Source of the DNA: Kudoa neothunni
Taxonomy: Eukaryota > Cnidaria
Length of the DNA stretch: 64,000 nt
Direction: 5' to 3'
Assembly: GCA_964304625.1 (NCBI GenBank)
Contig: OZ199839.1
Coordinates: forward strand, 5,828,001 to 5,892,000
In this document: one piece after another, positions 1 through 14,269 of the stretch
How the letters are laid out: every line of letters begins with the position of its first letter
Position numbering within the stretch: position 1 is the stretch's first letter
Translations under genes and position numbers: made by a program
Notes under the pieces: model-generated
Seen by the model: the letters and a program-made list of their open reading frames with translations, nothing else
Databases searched by the model: none
What the model was told of the DNA's origin: nothing

Positions 1-3000
1 GGTAAATATATTTGTCGAAGAACGATAAAACTATATAAAAAATTTTTTAAATTTGTATACTAAACATATATTAACTGGTAAGTGATGGAAATTAGACAAA
101 AAAAAATGGATTAATTTAAGTGTTTAAAACTTTATCCACATAGAATGTTCCAATTTAAATATTTATTATTATTTTTTAAACGAATACACCAGGAGAAAAT
201 TGAAAAAATAATACCACCATAGATGAATTTGCAGAGGTTTTTGTTTTAGCTAATAGATAAATCGAATAAAAAACTTTTTCGAGCATCCAGTAATACTCTA
301 TTCTCAAAACCCCACTCGTCAATCCCTAGTCTGACTTGTTCACGCGCGTTTGATGGGGCAGGATACTGTAATCATGTCAGTTTGCCAAATTATGTCTAAT
401 TTCGAATTCCCTGCAAAAACAAATTAAGAATAAATATGCTGAGTGTTTAAATTTTGAAGTTAATGAATTATTTTCTAGAGGAAGAATTTCTTACAGCTTA
501 TAACACGAGATTAAACCGTATTTATGTATTTTAGCAAAAGTGCTAATTTCGTATAGATTAATTAGGAATGTGAATTAGACTTTAATTCCATTGATATTAA
601 TATTTCATTAAATTAATTTTAAATTAATTAGAGCGATTTTAAAAATTTATCACATTAGTTATAATCACGAGTTAAGAATGTAGATTATTATTTTTACAGA
701 ATTTCATCACAAATTACAAAGTATTACGTAATAATATTAAACATAAAAATGTTCTCAATTAGAATGCAATACTAACTTATACAATAAAATATGCGTGTTG
801 ATCTGCTAGTTTATTTCGCTTAGAATTGTAAAAAATATTAATTCATATATTCTTGTAAAGAGGTCAAAACTTAATTTAATTGATAGATGAATATGATAAA
901 TAATAATTTGGTGTAAAGTATAAGAACAGTTTTTGGCCACAATTGTTTTAGCTTATACAATAATGAATAACTACGAAAACAATGTAACTTAAACATATTG
1001 TCAAATTTAAATCGATAAAAAGCATAACCCATGCCATGTAAAACTGATTAATAATATTTTTTTATAATTTTGATGTGGTATTTTTGTGAAATTTCTATGC
1101 AGAGCAAGAAATAAAATCGGATCACATTTAATCTGTAAAAATTGACCGAGTGAGTTACTGAGGGAAAAAATTAGAATGAACACACACACAGCCATCTCTG
1201 TCCTATTCATGTTATATTATTTTTTCATCGAAATTGAATGCAATAATCAGGAAGTATATAAAAATTATTAATCATAAATTATACCTTAATAGAGCATAAA
1301 TTTTGGATTGGTGATTCTCATAAACAGATTCCAAACGCACTATTTTTGTTACCGGAGAATAAACGTCTTGGATGGAGAAAAGAAATGGATAGAAAAAGCC
1401 CTAATTAAAGCAGGCCATTGTTACTGTAATGAATAGAGGGAAATTTTGGGTTTTCAACTTTTTAACAATATATATATCAGTTGTTCTCGACGGGTATTTT
1501 AAATTGATACCCATAACTCGGAGAAAAATTAATATCTACTTTAATAGTTTGTACTGGTTTAGGTGTGGCATTGGCTTTATGCCTCGTAAATTTCAATCCT
1601 AAATAGCATGCACGCATATGCGATGGCGATTTTTAAACCCAACAACTCTGACTCCCAAGTTGTTTACCGATTTAATTTTTTAGAATCTGGTATATTTAAT
1701 TATTTCTTGCACATTCCTTCGCTCTTAGAATCTAAAAATGATTAAATATAGTCAACGCTAGTGGCACCCAAATATTATTTGCCATGCAAATAACTTTATT
1801 TAGGTATTATTATGATACATCTCTACAAAATAGAAGAGATACAAAAAAGATTGATTCTAGTTTATTAATTGTTTTTAAGTAATTATTCCTAAAAATGGTC
1901 GAAGCATTAATGACAACATCCTAATTGGGTTTAATAGTCCTGAATAATATAACTTTATAGACCCCAAAAATACGTAACAAACCGCATCATAAAATAATTA
2001 CTCGTGTTCAGTTTTTATTTCATTTAAATTAACTCTTGTTATTTAAAATTTCCACTAAATTAAGAACCCCTGATATACACGGTGCAACCTCGGACTTCGA
2101 CCATAATGGGTTCTAGAAGTGCGTTCTAACTCCGAATAATTTTTTCCCCTACAATATAATGACAATTAGTTTAATCCGTTACCACTCATCAAATAAATGA
2201 TTATTTTTATTGGAAATGACTATATCTCAGAAACTACTACACATATTTTATTCGTGTATTATCAAATATTTACATTACTTAATTTTTTGTACGGTTTAAA
2301 AAATCTTGAAGAAAAATAAATTTTCAGGAATGCAACCATCCTGCGTCCATTAATAGTCTAAAGTAACTTGCATATATTTTTAAATATTTTGAAAAAGCAT
2401 AATTTATTTGTCATATTAGTTAATATAAATAATTCATTTTTAGTTTAGAAGTAATTTTAGTTCACAGTGTATTCTTCTTTGGGGTTGGAGTGGTACAAGA
2501 TGAGTTCTAGTGTATTTATACATGGAATGTGGTTTAATTCTTTCTAAAATCTTTATATTGTCTTAAACCCTCTAATGGATTTGGGGTTTTAAATCTATCC
2601 CAATGAGACATTGTTTATTGTATAATTCGTTACTTATAATTTCAAACTTTCTGAGATTACTTGTATTCCTTAAAAAACAATTTTATTCACACGTTAAAAT
2701 AAAATAACAATTTATATCTATTGTATTGGCGGAAATATACATTTTCCGCCCTCCGATGGACTTAGGGTAAAAAATTACCACACAATTCTTGTTGCTAAAA
2801 TTAAAGAAGAAATATTGTTTTGTGTAAATGATGAGTTTTAGGATTTTCTATGGACTAGATTTTACGCTGTAACGCTTATAAACTGTAAATAGATCACGTG
2901 ATTCCACATAAAAACGTTTTTTGGTGATGATATTTTTCGGTGGGAATATTTGAAATGATGGCGGAATTATTATATGGTTTACTAATGGAGAGAATCATGA

Positions 3001-5865
3001 CAACCAAAAATCTTAAACCGTCTTATCTTTATTCCAAGAAAATGGATTAAAAAACCAACGCTGTGGTTGTGTGCGCGATTTGCAATAAATTCGACCTATT
3101 TATGGCATAAAAATAAGCTAAGGAATTAAACAGATAAATATTTTAATGTTAAAAGCTTTAATTAGAACAACACACAGCCAATCGAAGTCAAAATTAAAAA
3201 TTAATAAGATGGTCGTTGACGAAAATGATATGCGTAGGATTATCGGGATTATTAAAGAATTTATTTGTGTTATACCTCTTTATTCTTTTTTGCATCCATC
3301 AAAATCTTCAATGTTTCTTCTTACGGAATTTTTTTGTAACGAACGAGAAAATAAAAATCAAAGGTAGTTTTCTACCATAGAGTCCAGTCCATCGGAGTGC
3401 AGTCTGTTTTTGCTCCATTAAATGGTTAATATAATATGAATAATTAAAATTCCGATTATCACAAACACTACTACTCTTTTCTAAAAACTTGTGTACTTTT
3501 AAATGGAAAAAGTCATATTTTCACAGAAGTTTTTGAATGTTGATCCTATAATAGAAAATAGAACATAATAAATAAAATGTTCCAACGACTATCAGCAGGA
3601 AAAAAATTTAAATAAACACATTCGGACTGGAGTTAAAATGAGAAAATTTTTTCATAATGTTGTTGGCCAATATAACTTCTGAATGTTGTGGGGAACTTTT
3701 CAATAAACCTATGAGGTCTATTAGTCTAGTGGGAAAAATAACTAAGAATCATGATGGTGTTTTTACCGTTCGTTTCCTCAATAAATGTGATCACTTATTG
3801 GATATCACAATATTTACAATTCAATAAAGTTGGAAATACGTGCGACAGCAAAGAAAAAAGAAATATTTTTTGATTTAATCTCTTAGAGTGAGAAAAAGGA
3901 GTCTTCTGTTGAATTAATAGGGATCTCACCTGTCAAAATGACAAAAGTTAGCAAAAATAATGAATTTCAACCTCATGAGGTACAATTAAATAAAAGTGAT
4001 AAACTGAAAATAGCATAGAATAGAATAGTCTCTATTAAAAGTTATTGGCAAAATATTATTATTTTTGGATTTTTGTATCTCAAATAGAATCAATTGTAAG
4101 GCTAGAAGAAACTCATTTTTCACAGTTGTGGATATGAAGATGTATAAAAATAGTTAACCACATCAATCAACCGAAAAATTCAATATTACATTTGAAATTT
4201 TTATTCAGATTATGATAAATATTATATTTTATTATTTCTACCTCGCAGACCAAGTCATCGTGCATTCTATTTTTTTTAGAAATTAAAAATAATATGAGAA
4301 AAGAAGATAATAAAATTTTTTATTATTTTGTATCTGATAAATGATAAATTGCTTATTCTTCAAGTTCTTCTAAAACCTACAAAAAATTAAGTTACGTGGA
4401 TATTCGATAATATGTAAAATATTAATAAAATACATCCGGTATTTTTAGAAATATTCATTCCTTGAGATACAACGTGGACGCGATCGGATTATCAGGTACC
4501 TGTGATATAGCCACTACCATTTTTATTCTTATTTCTGAAAAAACATGCATACGTTATGTTTATAAAATGTAGCAAATAAATATTTAATATAATTACAAAA
4601 ATGCATTTTATTGGATAAATAAACTAGGAAGTTTATTTAACCTCATCATGCCCTAATATTTTATTTTTGATGTAAAAAATATATTGTGTAAAAATGGTTA
4701 TTTATATGTTATAACCATTTAAAAAGTTATAATGCTCAGAGAAATTTTTATTAGCCATTTTCACCAAATTACAGAAAAATTGGAAATTAATTAAAAATCC
4801 TTTGTTTGCATCGCAAGAATATAAAAATTTACGTTATCTTTAAAATACATTGAAAAATTATTTTACCTGATTTTAAAATGGCTTATCGTAATCAAAATGC
4901 TTACATCGATCAATTTATTTGTGCATGCGCATCATTTTTTATGTAAACTTATCATTTTCAAAACTACTCCGAATCTAAAAATATTAAAAGCTACAAAGTT
5001 TAATATTTTTTTGGAAAAATTGAGTTTAAGTATATATATTTTTTATTTTGAATTGGATATGATATATCATTCTAAACAATGTATATAATGATTTATTAGA
5101 TAATACGCAACAATAATCCCCGTATAATTTTTAAAATCAATTTCCAAATTTTTCAAATGTATAAATAACTATTTTTAAATTATTATAAATCATAAATTGG
5201 ACCAGATTCTTTTATGAAATATAATACGATCATGCAAAAAATCTTTATTGTTTAAAATGGCGTTATTTCATATTTTTGAATACACATTCTTATATGTAAT
5301 TAAGGATCGTATTTTTCGACATTTACTACATTTTCATTTTATGTGTAAATTACAGTTGAATTATAATAAAAAATTGTCACAAACTGATAAAAATTATTAT
5401 TATTATTTGAGTTAGGATCTTTTTATCGCATAATAAAAGGCCACAATAATATTCGGCGAGCATAATAAACGCCGAAAATTGCATTCCCTAATTATAATCC
5501 ATTAAAATTACTTATAATTTATTTGTACATAGTTAAATATCATTACAACATTTTAAAATTAATTTAGAGAAAATATTCCAATAGCACGCCATCATCGTGT
5601 AATGTTTTCACTTGTTCATTTAAAATTTAGATAAACACTGAGAATGAAAGGTATAAATAATCTTTTTTGTAAAATTGAAAATAATATCTGTTTATAAACC
5701 AACAATATAACTATAAATTTCATTAAAATTTGATATGAGTAAACAGCTGATTATCGTACTTAATTTTTTTTAATTTTTAGAGAATTTTTCGACGCCTACA
5801 TAATGTGAATCTGAAAATTATTAGGGGATCTGAAAAAATACGAATGTGTGACAATGATCGCTAAA
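1..5865. other. AT-rich spacer, no supported gene
   Basis: No coding region, RNA gene or complete mobile element could be supported here. Short open frames (for example 3,146-3,367 and 4,897-5,088) are of low-complexity composition and show no family resemblance. Between about 2,080 and 3,410 there are scattered fragments reminiscent of piggyBac-type ends (a CCCTCCGATGGACTT block near 2,750, a TCCAGTCCATCGGAG block near 3,380), which may mark one very old insertion, but no transposase segment was recognised. The 5' exons of the first NTPDase-like copy could lie near the right edge but were not found. Confidence 0.5.
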
Positions 5866-7272
5866 TACTGCAAATGGGGGACCACTCAAAAGCCAAAAGT
5901 TGCGGTAACTGTTATTCATGGATTACACTACAGATACGAGTAATTGTAAATATATCGTTTGTATTCGTTTTAAATTTTTCAAGACATAACCAAGAGGAAT
6001 TAAATATTATTCTTAATGACTCTTCAAATAGCGTAATACCTAATGATAATTACCAGCCAATCTTGGAAAAAATCGCCCTGATCGATGAAAGGACCAGTGC
6101 ATTATTAACCTTATTGAAATATAGTTACGATTTCGATGAAGGGGTAATCTCTATAACTTCAGAGAGTAAACTAATTTCCCTCTAAAAGAAATTAAAACAG
6201 AATTCGATTATTTTTTTATCTCTATCAAACTTTTTTATTGGATTGTTCACAAATAACCCCGTGATCTATGACGAACGTATGGTGAAACAATTTTCAATCC
6301 ACAATAAAAAATACACGTCTGTTGTTAGTGAATTTTTTTGTTTATCACTGATGAAAATAAAGTGGGCCTCAATTGAAGAATTAGTCCAAGTAATACAACC
6401 AAAGTTTATAATAAGGATTCTACATTATGGTTTTAACGTGTTTCATGGAATATAATAGGAAAAAGTTCCTCCGCCTAAAAGTTTAATAGTCGACGTTACT
6501 CACCCATGTTTTCCCACTGGATACAAAACTATATTCGATAGTAAATTAATGGAGGATGGCTGCAACTTGAAATTATTACCAATTTATTCTGCAAAAGTGA
6601 CGGGGCAATACAATTCCAATGCCTGCCAACTGCTGATTCACTCTATACTTCACAATAGTAAAAGATGCAACCAAAACCAACCTTGCAACTTTTCATCTAT
6701 AAAAAAATTGATTTTTGGGAATGAAATAAAACTAATTAATGTATATTGGTAAATTGAGTTGATTAATAAATTAGATAAAGATTTACAACCCATATTTCAA
6801 TATCGCTGAAACGGGATCAAAGGACCTAAAATTAATTATTGAAGGAGAAATTAAATAATTATAGCTCTTCGATAATTACTAATGAAAAAATAGTATCTTA
6901 AAATTTTCGAAAAAATATCAATAAATATAACATTAAATAAAATAGTAATTGTAATGAAATTTAATTTAATTTAGACAACTGGGGAAATGACGTCACGTTG
7001 TTTCCAACTAAACATTATTTACAGTTTATTAAATGATAAATCACTCATTAGTGGAGATATTACAGTTTCACTCACAATAATGTAAACCCGTCGTTATTAG
7101 ACATTATTATTCACTTATTTTAGACCGATATACAAAAAAACTTTTATGAAAATATATTTTTCGAACATTCCCTTTGGATCTATATTATCCGAAAATGAAA
7201 TACACTAGTATTTTTTATGTTTATTTACTCAATTTACTCATTGTTTTATCATCTAACGAACTTGAGGTATTA

Positions 7273-9364
7273 CAGTAGGCAATCGATTTTTCGTACTTTT
7301 TAACTTCTTGTTTCTCGTCTGCTCCAAAAGTCTCTGTAAAGATTTAATATTAGAATATCATATTAAAAATTTAATTAAAAAAAGTTTACAAATAAAGAAA
7401 AAATGATGAAAATACGAAAAATCCATTGTTGCGGATTTTCGTAGTTTTTAGATGGCAAAAAAATAAAAAAAGCATAAAAATTAAGGAAGAATTTAAAATA
7501 ATCGAATATTTTGAACACTTGCCCTAGTAGGGAGCGGAGGATGATACTGTTCGATATTTTAAACTCCTTACAACTTCAACATTGGATGACATTCTTAATA
7601 AGAGAGAAGAAATAGTGAAATCCCATGATGGTGGGATAGCTTCATCGAAAAAAATTGAAATGTAGTATCAACAAAGAGCTTGATTCTGAGAAGTTTGAGC
7701 GGATTAATTTGATGCGCTAAAAAATAGAGCTAACTTCTATTGATATGATCAATAAAATGAGAGAATTGCGCTCAAATTATTCGTGTGTGGATTCATTAAT
7801 AACAGACGGTTTAAACTTTAAAAAGTTTTAATCAATATTCAATCTAAAATGGCTAAATTATCATGATCTTCGTATTGTTGACAGCGATACAATTAAAAGT
7901 GGATTCTGATGTTATTAGATGTAATAAAGGGCTGCTCACCCGACTGTGGTTTTAAAATTGACGAAACTTTTCTATACTATCAGCGACACGAGCTAAAAAT
8001 TTTGTTTGTATTATGTTTTGCATGGTTTTAGGAGAGAGCTGTGTCACAACTAAGGAGAATGCTATAACCGAATAAAAAAAAGTAAAAAGAATAACAATCC
8101 TCTTTGATGCTTTATATATCTGATAAGAAACTCGATCCTTTGATTATTTGGAATTCTGCTAATATTGAGGTGCTCCTAAAATGTAAAAAATCTTCTACTA
8201 AAGTATGAGTGCTGCGAAAAACATGAATGACCGATTATATGTTTATAAAATATATAACCGGTTTAAATAAGTTTTTTGAATAAATTACAATAAAATTTTT
8301 TTATATTTGACAATGCAATTTCTAATGTTCACAATCATTTAAGTCACAAAAATGGTTTTTCTTCCTCAAAATACGATAAACGTTTTGCGGCCTTTAGATC
8401 AGGGTATTATCCACTGGTTCAAAGCGGCATATAAAAGAGAAATTATAAAAAAGTTCTACGCATTCACAAAAGCTGGCTCTCTTCCATCTTCCCCAAATTA
8501 TCTGGAATCTACATTTTTAACTAAAGAAGCGTGAGATTCTGTTAGCAATAAGATCTTATTAAATTGTTTCAAGGTAGATATTCTTCTGCTAATGATAAAG
8601 ATATGAATCATGAAATTACGCTCCATTAACTAACAGAAATTGACGAAAGGATTCTAGAGGAGCACGATAATTTTTTATGGATGAAGATTCCGTTAACTTA
8701 CAGCATAACATAGAAAAGGTAAAAGAACCACTATGAAGACGATATATCCTAAGATTTACCAATTGATGATAATTCTTAGAAGGAAGTTATAGAATCAATT
8801 CAAAAACTTTAAAGTTCCATAAAGCGTAATGCAATTGACGAATACAACTTGGTTATAAAGCTGGAAGGTACACTGTCAAACGTATAGTAAAAAAATTCGC
8901 CAAATTAAGATAGCTGATTATTTCCGCAAATTCGATTCTTAAAGTCGTTTCTCAATATTTTTTCGTTCCTATTAGCAATTTTTCATTATTGATTATCAAA
9001 ATTGATAAAAATCGATGAGATAAGATAAATAAACCATTACTATCGTTTCTTGTGGTTGCAATAATTTAATTCGAAATCACCTAGCTCAAAACTTCCAATA
9101 GTATAAATCTTTATTTAATCATAAAGAAAATTTATACTTAAAATAAATATGACTGAAATAAATGTTGAATGTCAATTAAACTTGAAAAAAATAAATTTAC
9201 TCATATGAGTAATAACATTAAACGGGTTTGTTTTTAATAATTTATGTTAAATTAAACAGAAAATGTGATGAATTTTAATGGAAAACCATTCAAATCACTC
9301 CCCAACTATCATGATTCGTAAGATGCGCATGCTCCGAAACGTATAAAAAATCGATTGCCTACTG
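7273..9364 (+). mobile_element. Tigger/pogo-type DNA transposon with both TIRs
   Basis: The element begins CAGTAGGCAATCGATTTTT and ends with its reverse complement, and each end is followed directly by the TA target duplication (7,271-7,272 and 9,365-9,366). CAGT-type ends and TA duplications are typical of the pogo/Tigger branch of Tc1/mariner. Inside lies a decayed transposase: a segment reading ILNKREEIVKSHDGG near 7,590 like the CENP-B-type DNA-binding region, FDNAISNVHNHLS near 8,310 (the DNA box of the DDE domain) and LPQNTINVLRPLDQG near 8,360, matching the family's LPPNTTSLLQPLDQG. The frame is broken by several stops, so the copy is dead. It lies within NTPDase-like copy A. Confidence 0.85.
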
Positions 9365-9366
9365 TA

Positions 9367-11400
9367 TAAATCCAAAACCGACATTAATCTAATCATTTAA
9401 CTATAACAACTCGTTAGGTCGGGAAAATTTATTTATTTTACCATTTTATGATGTAAGCATTTAATAAAAATTTGGAGGAAAAAATAAAATACCTCATTAA
9501 CTTAGCATACTATAGATCCCATTTTTTGATGAATGTTATTATTAAATTTTTAATAAAATGACTGCTCCATGGTTGAAAAATTCATTAAACAAAGTTTGCG
9601 CAAAACGTTCGTTATTTCTACAATTAATCTCTCGTAACCCATGTCGACCAACATGCAACTGATGTCCTAACTTTAAATTGAGCATGGTTGTTATGCCCGC
9701 ATTGTAACGTTATTTCTAATAATTAAATAAAACAAAAAATTTTTTCGGCACAGTTCATATGATTGAACAATAAACGATTTTATATTGGAGACTACCAATG
9801 TTTTTGTGTTTATAACGAGAATCGCTGTTATACTACCATAATATATGACCAATGCAATAAAGAGAAACAGTTAACGTCTACCCATATAAAATTGGTAAAA
9901 TAATCAAAGATTTATTTTCTATTTCAAACTTTAATATCTTATAAATATAATCTATCACCGTTTTTGTATAATTTAAAAAGGAAGTGATCTTTATAATTCC
10001 TATTTTCATTTCTCCTGATTATCCTAATTATTCTGATGGTAATAATGATGGGTAGTTTCCTATGATGTAGTTGGAGAGAAAAAATAATCTTGCAATGGAT
10101 AGATGAAATAATGTTTATGAAAGTACCACTATCAATATAGGGTAGAATTGAGAGGATTTTTAAAACATCCTCTACAATAAGGGGTTTCAATCAAAATAAT
10201 TGTTGATCCTTTCCCCGATCCTACATCCAACTTTAAACAGTGAATCGAATATATACTAGACTGGTTTTCTACATGTTTTAATAACGGTATTGTGAAGAAA
10301 TAATCAAACACACCAATTTTTTTTAAAATTACTATATGAAATCCTTGATAGACTTAGATGATATAGAATTTAAAGCATAATTGGATGTCCTAATTTTGGG
10401 GCTTTTATAAAGACGGAGTAGAGGACTTTTCATTTGAATGGAGGAGCATCTAAACTACCTTGAGAAGATTCGGCCAATAAAGGAGACTTTCTAACTTATG
10501 TACATCCCAGCAATTAAAGAGAATTATTCACCATCACATTTTCCACATTTTCGTAATTTCAAAAAAATTATCAATTTATTACGCCAACAAAATTGAAATG
10601 AAGAAATTTTGTTATCAACGGGAACCAATAATGTAACAAAAGTGGGTGAAATCAAAATACCCTAAAATCATTCTTCATTACAATCGTAAAAATGAGGTGT
10701 CATTAATATCGATAGAATGATATCATCTTTTTTAAAATATCGATTTAAGCGACAAAAGCGAATTGTGGCATTCTTTTATATAATGGATCTTTTATTAATA
10801 AAATGTTTTGCATTACACATTATATAAAAATTTTACGTTAAAAAATACAACGTATTTTCATGACAGAAATTGCACAATCTCGATGACCAAAAATTAATGG
10901 ACAGAATCAGCAAGTTAATAAATATATTAAAAAAAACTTGATTCAAAGCTATTTGAGAAAAATCGCTTATTATTTTTCTTCGGCGAAGTGATAAAATACC
11001 AATGTACGATGCTTTAGTTGCGGAGCTATTTTCTGCCTATTTTATTCTTCTCGGCATCATATTTGTTAATAAAATATATTCTTAAACTGAAACCATTTTT
11101 GCAAAATTTTATCGTTTTGTTCACGTGCTTATTTTGGTTATAAACTAGATTTTATTAATCCTAAAAGATTACGAAATTATATTTGAACATACCGTAGGGG
11201 TTAAAACGAGATTAAATAGAAAACTTGAGTGTATTTCCTCTAAAATTTTTGTTCATAGAATTATTTTACAATTTCATAAGTACTTGTATTTAATTTTATA
11301 AAAAATTTGTGGTTTAAAATACCCCAAGTACGTTGGAGATTAGTTATTTTTGATTATTTCAACCTAGAAATGTTGGTTTAGTGAACGGTCATCGTTTTTT
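9367..11400. other. spacer between Tigger element and 11.4-kb exon
   Basis: AT-rich sequence. A 34-codon frame at 9,558 (MTAPWLKNSLNKVC...) and a minus frame at 9,939-10,190 were inspected and not recognised. If copy A really ends at 11,664, part of this stretch would be its intron or later insertions. Nothing else is supported. Confidence 0.4.
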
Positions 11401-11664
11401 ATGTACACAAGTGTTCCAATTAGTGATGAAGGTATCAGTGTAAGTGGTACCACCGATCTACCTATATTATTCTCATCCTACACGATGTATATTGGGGCTC
11501 AAAAAGAATACAGGCCATTTTTTGGAGTACGAAGTAGCCTTAAAATAACCGTATACGTGTTGACATGTCTTGTTTTTCTCACACTTGTGCTTTTACCGAT
11601 AATTATGCTAACTGTGCTCAAGAGTTTACTGTGTTACAGGCCCAATTTTATCAATGACCTCTAA
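11401..11664 (+). CDS. probable C-terminal membrane-anchor exon (NTPDase-like copy A)
   Basis: An 87-codon open frame with a hydrophilic first half and one strong membrane helix (about residues 49-75) followed by a short tail ending in D-L. The helix region aligns by eye with the C-terminal exon of copy C at 23,892-24,164: both read KITV, then a hydrophobic stretch containing CL, a K-x-L-x-C/L-Y segment and a final D-L. Copy B has a related tail near 20,324-20,428. On its own it could be the end of any single-pass membrane protein; similarity to the two other tails is the reason to place it in this family. The apparent start codon is probably not a real start. Confidence 0.45.
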   Translation: MYTSVPISDEGISVSGTTDLPILFSSYTMYIGAQKEYRPFFGVRSSLKITVYVLTCLVFLTLVLLPIIMLTVLKSLLCYRPNFINDL

Positions 11665-13636
11665 ACACATTCTTCAATTTCTGTCGTCATGTTTTTTTAA
11701 TTTTACTGAAAAAGCTGTATTTTTTAAGCGTGAACTGTGATTTATTTATTTTTGAATTTAAAGGTTCTCATCCGTTATTTTAAGATTTACCCCTCGTCTT
11801 GATAAAAATAACAAAACTACCACCTTAACTGAAAACTTTATTCATTTCTACATAAAGGTTGTACACTTATTTAAAATATTATTAAACTACATCTTTAAAA
11901 GATAACGAGGCATAAAGGAAAGCGGCATATAATAGTATTATAAATGGTTGTTAAATACTTATTCGTAAAAACATTTAAAAATTTCTACCAAAATTTTAAT
12001 GGAGATTAATAGACCTGAATAATACGATTCCTTAGAAATTTTGAAGTAGGTAGAAAATATCATTGTGCAAAAACTGTCCTTCAACCCAATTTTGATATCA
12101 TTGAATTTATCCCTCTTCACCTCACCTTTATTGCTGGTTCAAAACCCTGAGCTAGAGGGATTTATTAAAAAATGGGGGGGGGGATAAAGTAATTATCAAA
12201 TTTTGTTAAAATAAATAATGAGTTTACTTTCCTTTTTCCATTCCTTCTGTATATCTATGAGATTTTTTTATTATTAAATAATTAAAAATAAATTTGATTC
12301 TCTATTGAAAATTAAAAAGGTAATTGTTTTCTTACATTCTGTGTATATTTAGCACTTGTCGAATGCGATAAAATCCACCCGACAATTAATTCAAATACAG
12401 AAGGATAAACTATATTGGTAGATTTTGAAACGAGATTGATTTCACTTTCTAGAAATCAATTAATAATTTTATGTAATATATATATTATATTTGTTAATTT
12501 GTTTCGTCTACATTCGTCTACATTCGCCAAATCGCTTTTACTTTTTATAGTAATTTTTTACAAGTGTGAATGTTTTTGAAAATTTTTGTTTTAATATTGT
12601 CTAAAAAAATTAATAATTAGAATTAATTCCTGTATGTATTTGTGTTTCTAATGCATTACTACAAAATAGTTAAAACGAAAAATCCGCAATATAGACATAT
12701 TTCTTTATATGAAAATAAATTAAGTTAGAATAGAATATTAAAAATTTTGTTTTGAGTTAAATATATTATTTTAATAAATATTCAATTTAAGTCATCGTGT
12801 AAAAATTTCGCACAAAAGCTCATCAAAAGGAGCAATGTCAATTTTCTTCTGAATATAGAATCTATCTACAATTTTAAATAAAAATTAATTGATAATTAAT
12901 TTCTTTCAATATTAAAACTATGGCTAAATTACAGTATACGTGTGGATCTTCGGACGAAATTTGTGCGCGCCTCGGAAAATATTGGATATATTTTTCATTT
13001 GCTAATATATTCGTTATATGTTTAGAGAGTGTAACTCAATTCCTCTTTTAATACTTTATTTTAAACAATTAATCAGATATATAGTCACCCAGATTTTAGG
13101 GTATCTTATTAAAGGAATTCCGGTACTTTCGCTTGAATGTTCCTCAAATATATTCTATACAAATTGTATATTTTATTACGAGAGAAACTAACCATCTTTA
13201 ATGGATAAAAGTTCCAAGGGTTAATCTCTAATATTTTAAATTATTGTAACCACGCCAATCGTCCGTCGTAAGGTCGAGCCCAACTTGACATTATTTGACA
13301 TAATAGTTTCGAGAATTTATCTGAGTCAAATCCTTTAAATTTTTAAGAATCGTCTCCTTCTTCACCGATTCCATCTATTACTTAATATTACTGATGCTTA
13401 AAAAGCTTTCCTACGGCGTATTTTGTATTTTCTTGTTTATAAGACAGTTTCATAATTTGTAAGATTATTTTCTTCTTTTCTAATTTCGTTGGATTCTTCG
13501 TCTAATTTTAAAGTCATCATGTTCCTAACAATAGGTTTTTAATTCTATATTGTTGAATTTGTTGATATATTCCCAAATGATGGTGCAAGGCCTTCAATAG
13601 GCCATATTTGGAGGATGGCCTTTATCGCAATAAAAA
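11665..13636. other. AT-rich spacer
   Basis: No gene recognised. There is a run of ten G near 12,174-12,183, unusual in such AT-rich DNA. A 44-codon frame starting MAKLQYTCGSSDEICARLGK at about 12,920 contains a hydrophobic stretch but is too short to call. Confidence 0.4.
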
Positions 13637-14068
13637 TTATCCACAAAGAAAGCCTCGACATTTCAAATATTGTCTTATTTTGAATGAGATATCTTTTCCT
13701 GCAACAATGCACTTGAATAGGTTCTCATCATTTACATCCTTCCCAACTGCTGTGTACATATTCACACCGTACCCACATGTATAAACAAATGTAGAAATCC
13801 CACATTTTGTGAAAATTTTTAGAATATATTCAGGGTAAAATTGAGAATAACCGGACTTAAACATTGAAATGGTTTTAGAATCTGCTAGTGTGAGTATTTT
13901 TGCAAAAAATACTCCTAATACACATTTTTTTTGTATTCTCGCAGCAATCGACGATGATAACACGTATATTCGTATTTTGGTCCAAATTCTCAAATAACTA
14001 ATAAAGATATAATAAAAATAATTGATTAATATAATTTTTTGAAGTCTATATCGGCCGCTACTAAACAT
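13637..14068 (-). CDS. hypothetical protein, 143 codons
   Basis: One of the longer uninterrupted frames in this AT-rich region, with a real ATG and mixed, non-repetitive composition (for example SGYSQFYPEYILKIFTKCG and FVYTCGYGVNMYTAVGKDV, six cysteines). A pyrimidine-rich stretch ending TTTATTAG near 14,000 could be an intron acceptor, so the first 25 or so residues may be non-coding. No family recognised. It could be an exon of a larger gene or an old insertion; the length and composition are the only support. Confidence 0.35.
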   Translation of the reverse strand: MFSSGRYRLQKIILINYFYYIFISYLRIWTKIRIYVLSSSIAARIQKKCVLGVFFAKILTLADSKTISMFKSGYSQFYPEYILKIFTKCGISTFVYTCGYGVNMYTAVGKDVNDENLFKCIVAGKDISFKIRQYLKCRGFLCG

Positions 14069-14269
14069 TACTGTAAAACGTTTCGGTTACCAATTTATAT
14101 TAACTTCAATATTGTTCGATAATTTAAAATAGGTCTCCTAAATCTTGCTAAAAGTTTGTCTAAACAAGATAAAATCACAGTTTCAAACATCTCAAAATTT
14201 TGGGAAATATTTAAACCCCAAAAATATAAAGATAAAATAATTTTTACAATTGGGTAGTTTCAATGCGGG

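Larger units (their letters stand above)
5866..11664 (+). pseudogene. NTPDase-like copy A (GDA1/CD39 family), interrupted by a Tigger element
   Basis: Ecto-nucleoside triphosphate diphosphohydrolase-like. These enzymes hydrolyse extracellular or luminal nucleotides and are usually anchored by a membrane helix at each end. Visible in order: a CKWGTTQKPKVA block at 5,866; a block ending ALIDERTSALLTLLKYS (about 6,085); FFIGLFTNNPVIYDE (about 6,230); VTHPCFPTGYK (about 6,490) followed by VTGQYNSNACQLL and CNQNQPCNFSSIKK (to about 6,710), which resembles the family's PCxPxGY...GTGxxxxC...C...CSFNG stretch; and CFQLNIIYSLLNDKS (about 7,000), resembling the C-terminal YCFSxNYI region. A probable C-terminal exon at 11,401-11,664 ends in a helix (KITVYVLTCLVFLTLVLLP) and a short tail like that of copy C. 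Copy A may carry a 37-base intron at 6,162-6,198. The first apyrase motif was not found and a transposon sits at 7,273-9,364, so it is probably a pseudogene. Family assignment is moderately sure; the joining of the 11.4-kb exon is inference. Confidence 0.55.

Noticed and set aside
1007-1210. 67-codon minus frame with hydrophobic leader
   Set aside because: T-rich DNA readily gives hydrophobic chance frames; no further exons seen.
3146-3367. 73-codon plus frame
   Set aside because: Unremarkable composition, no homology, no splice context; length is within chance for this DNA.
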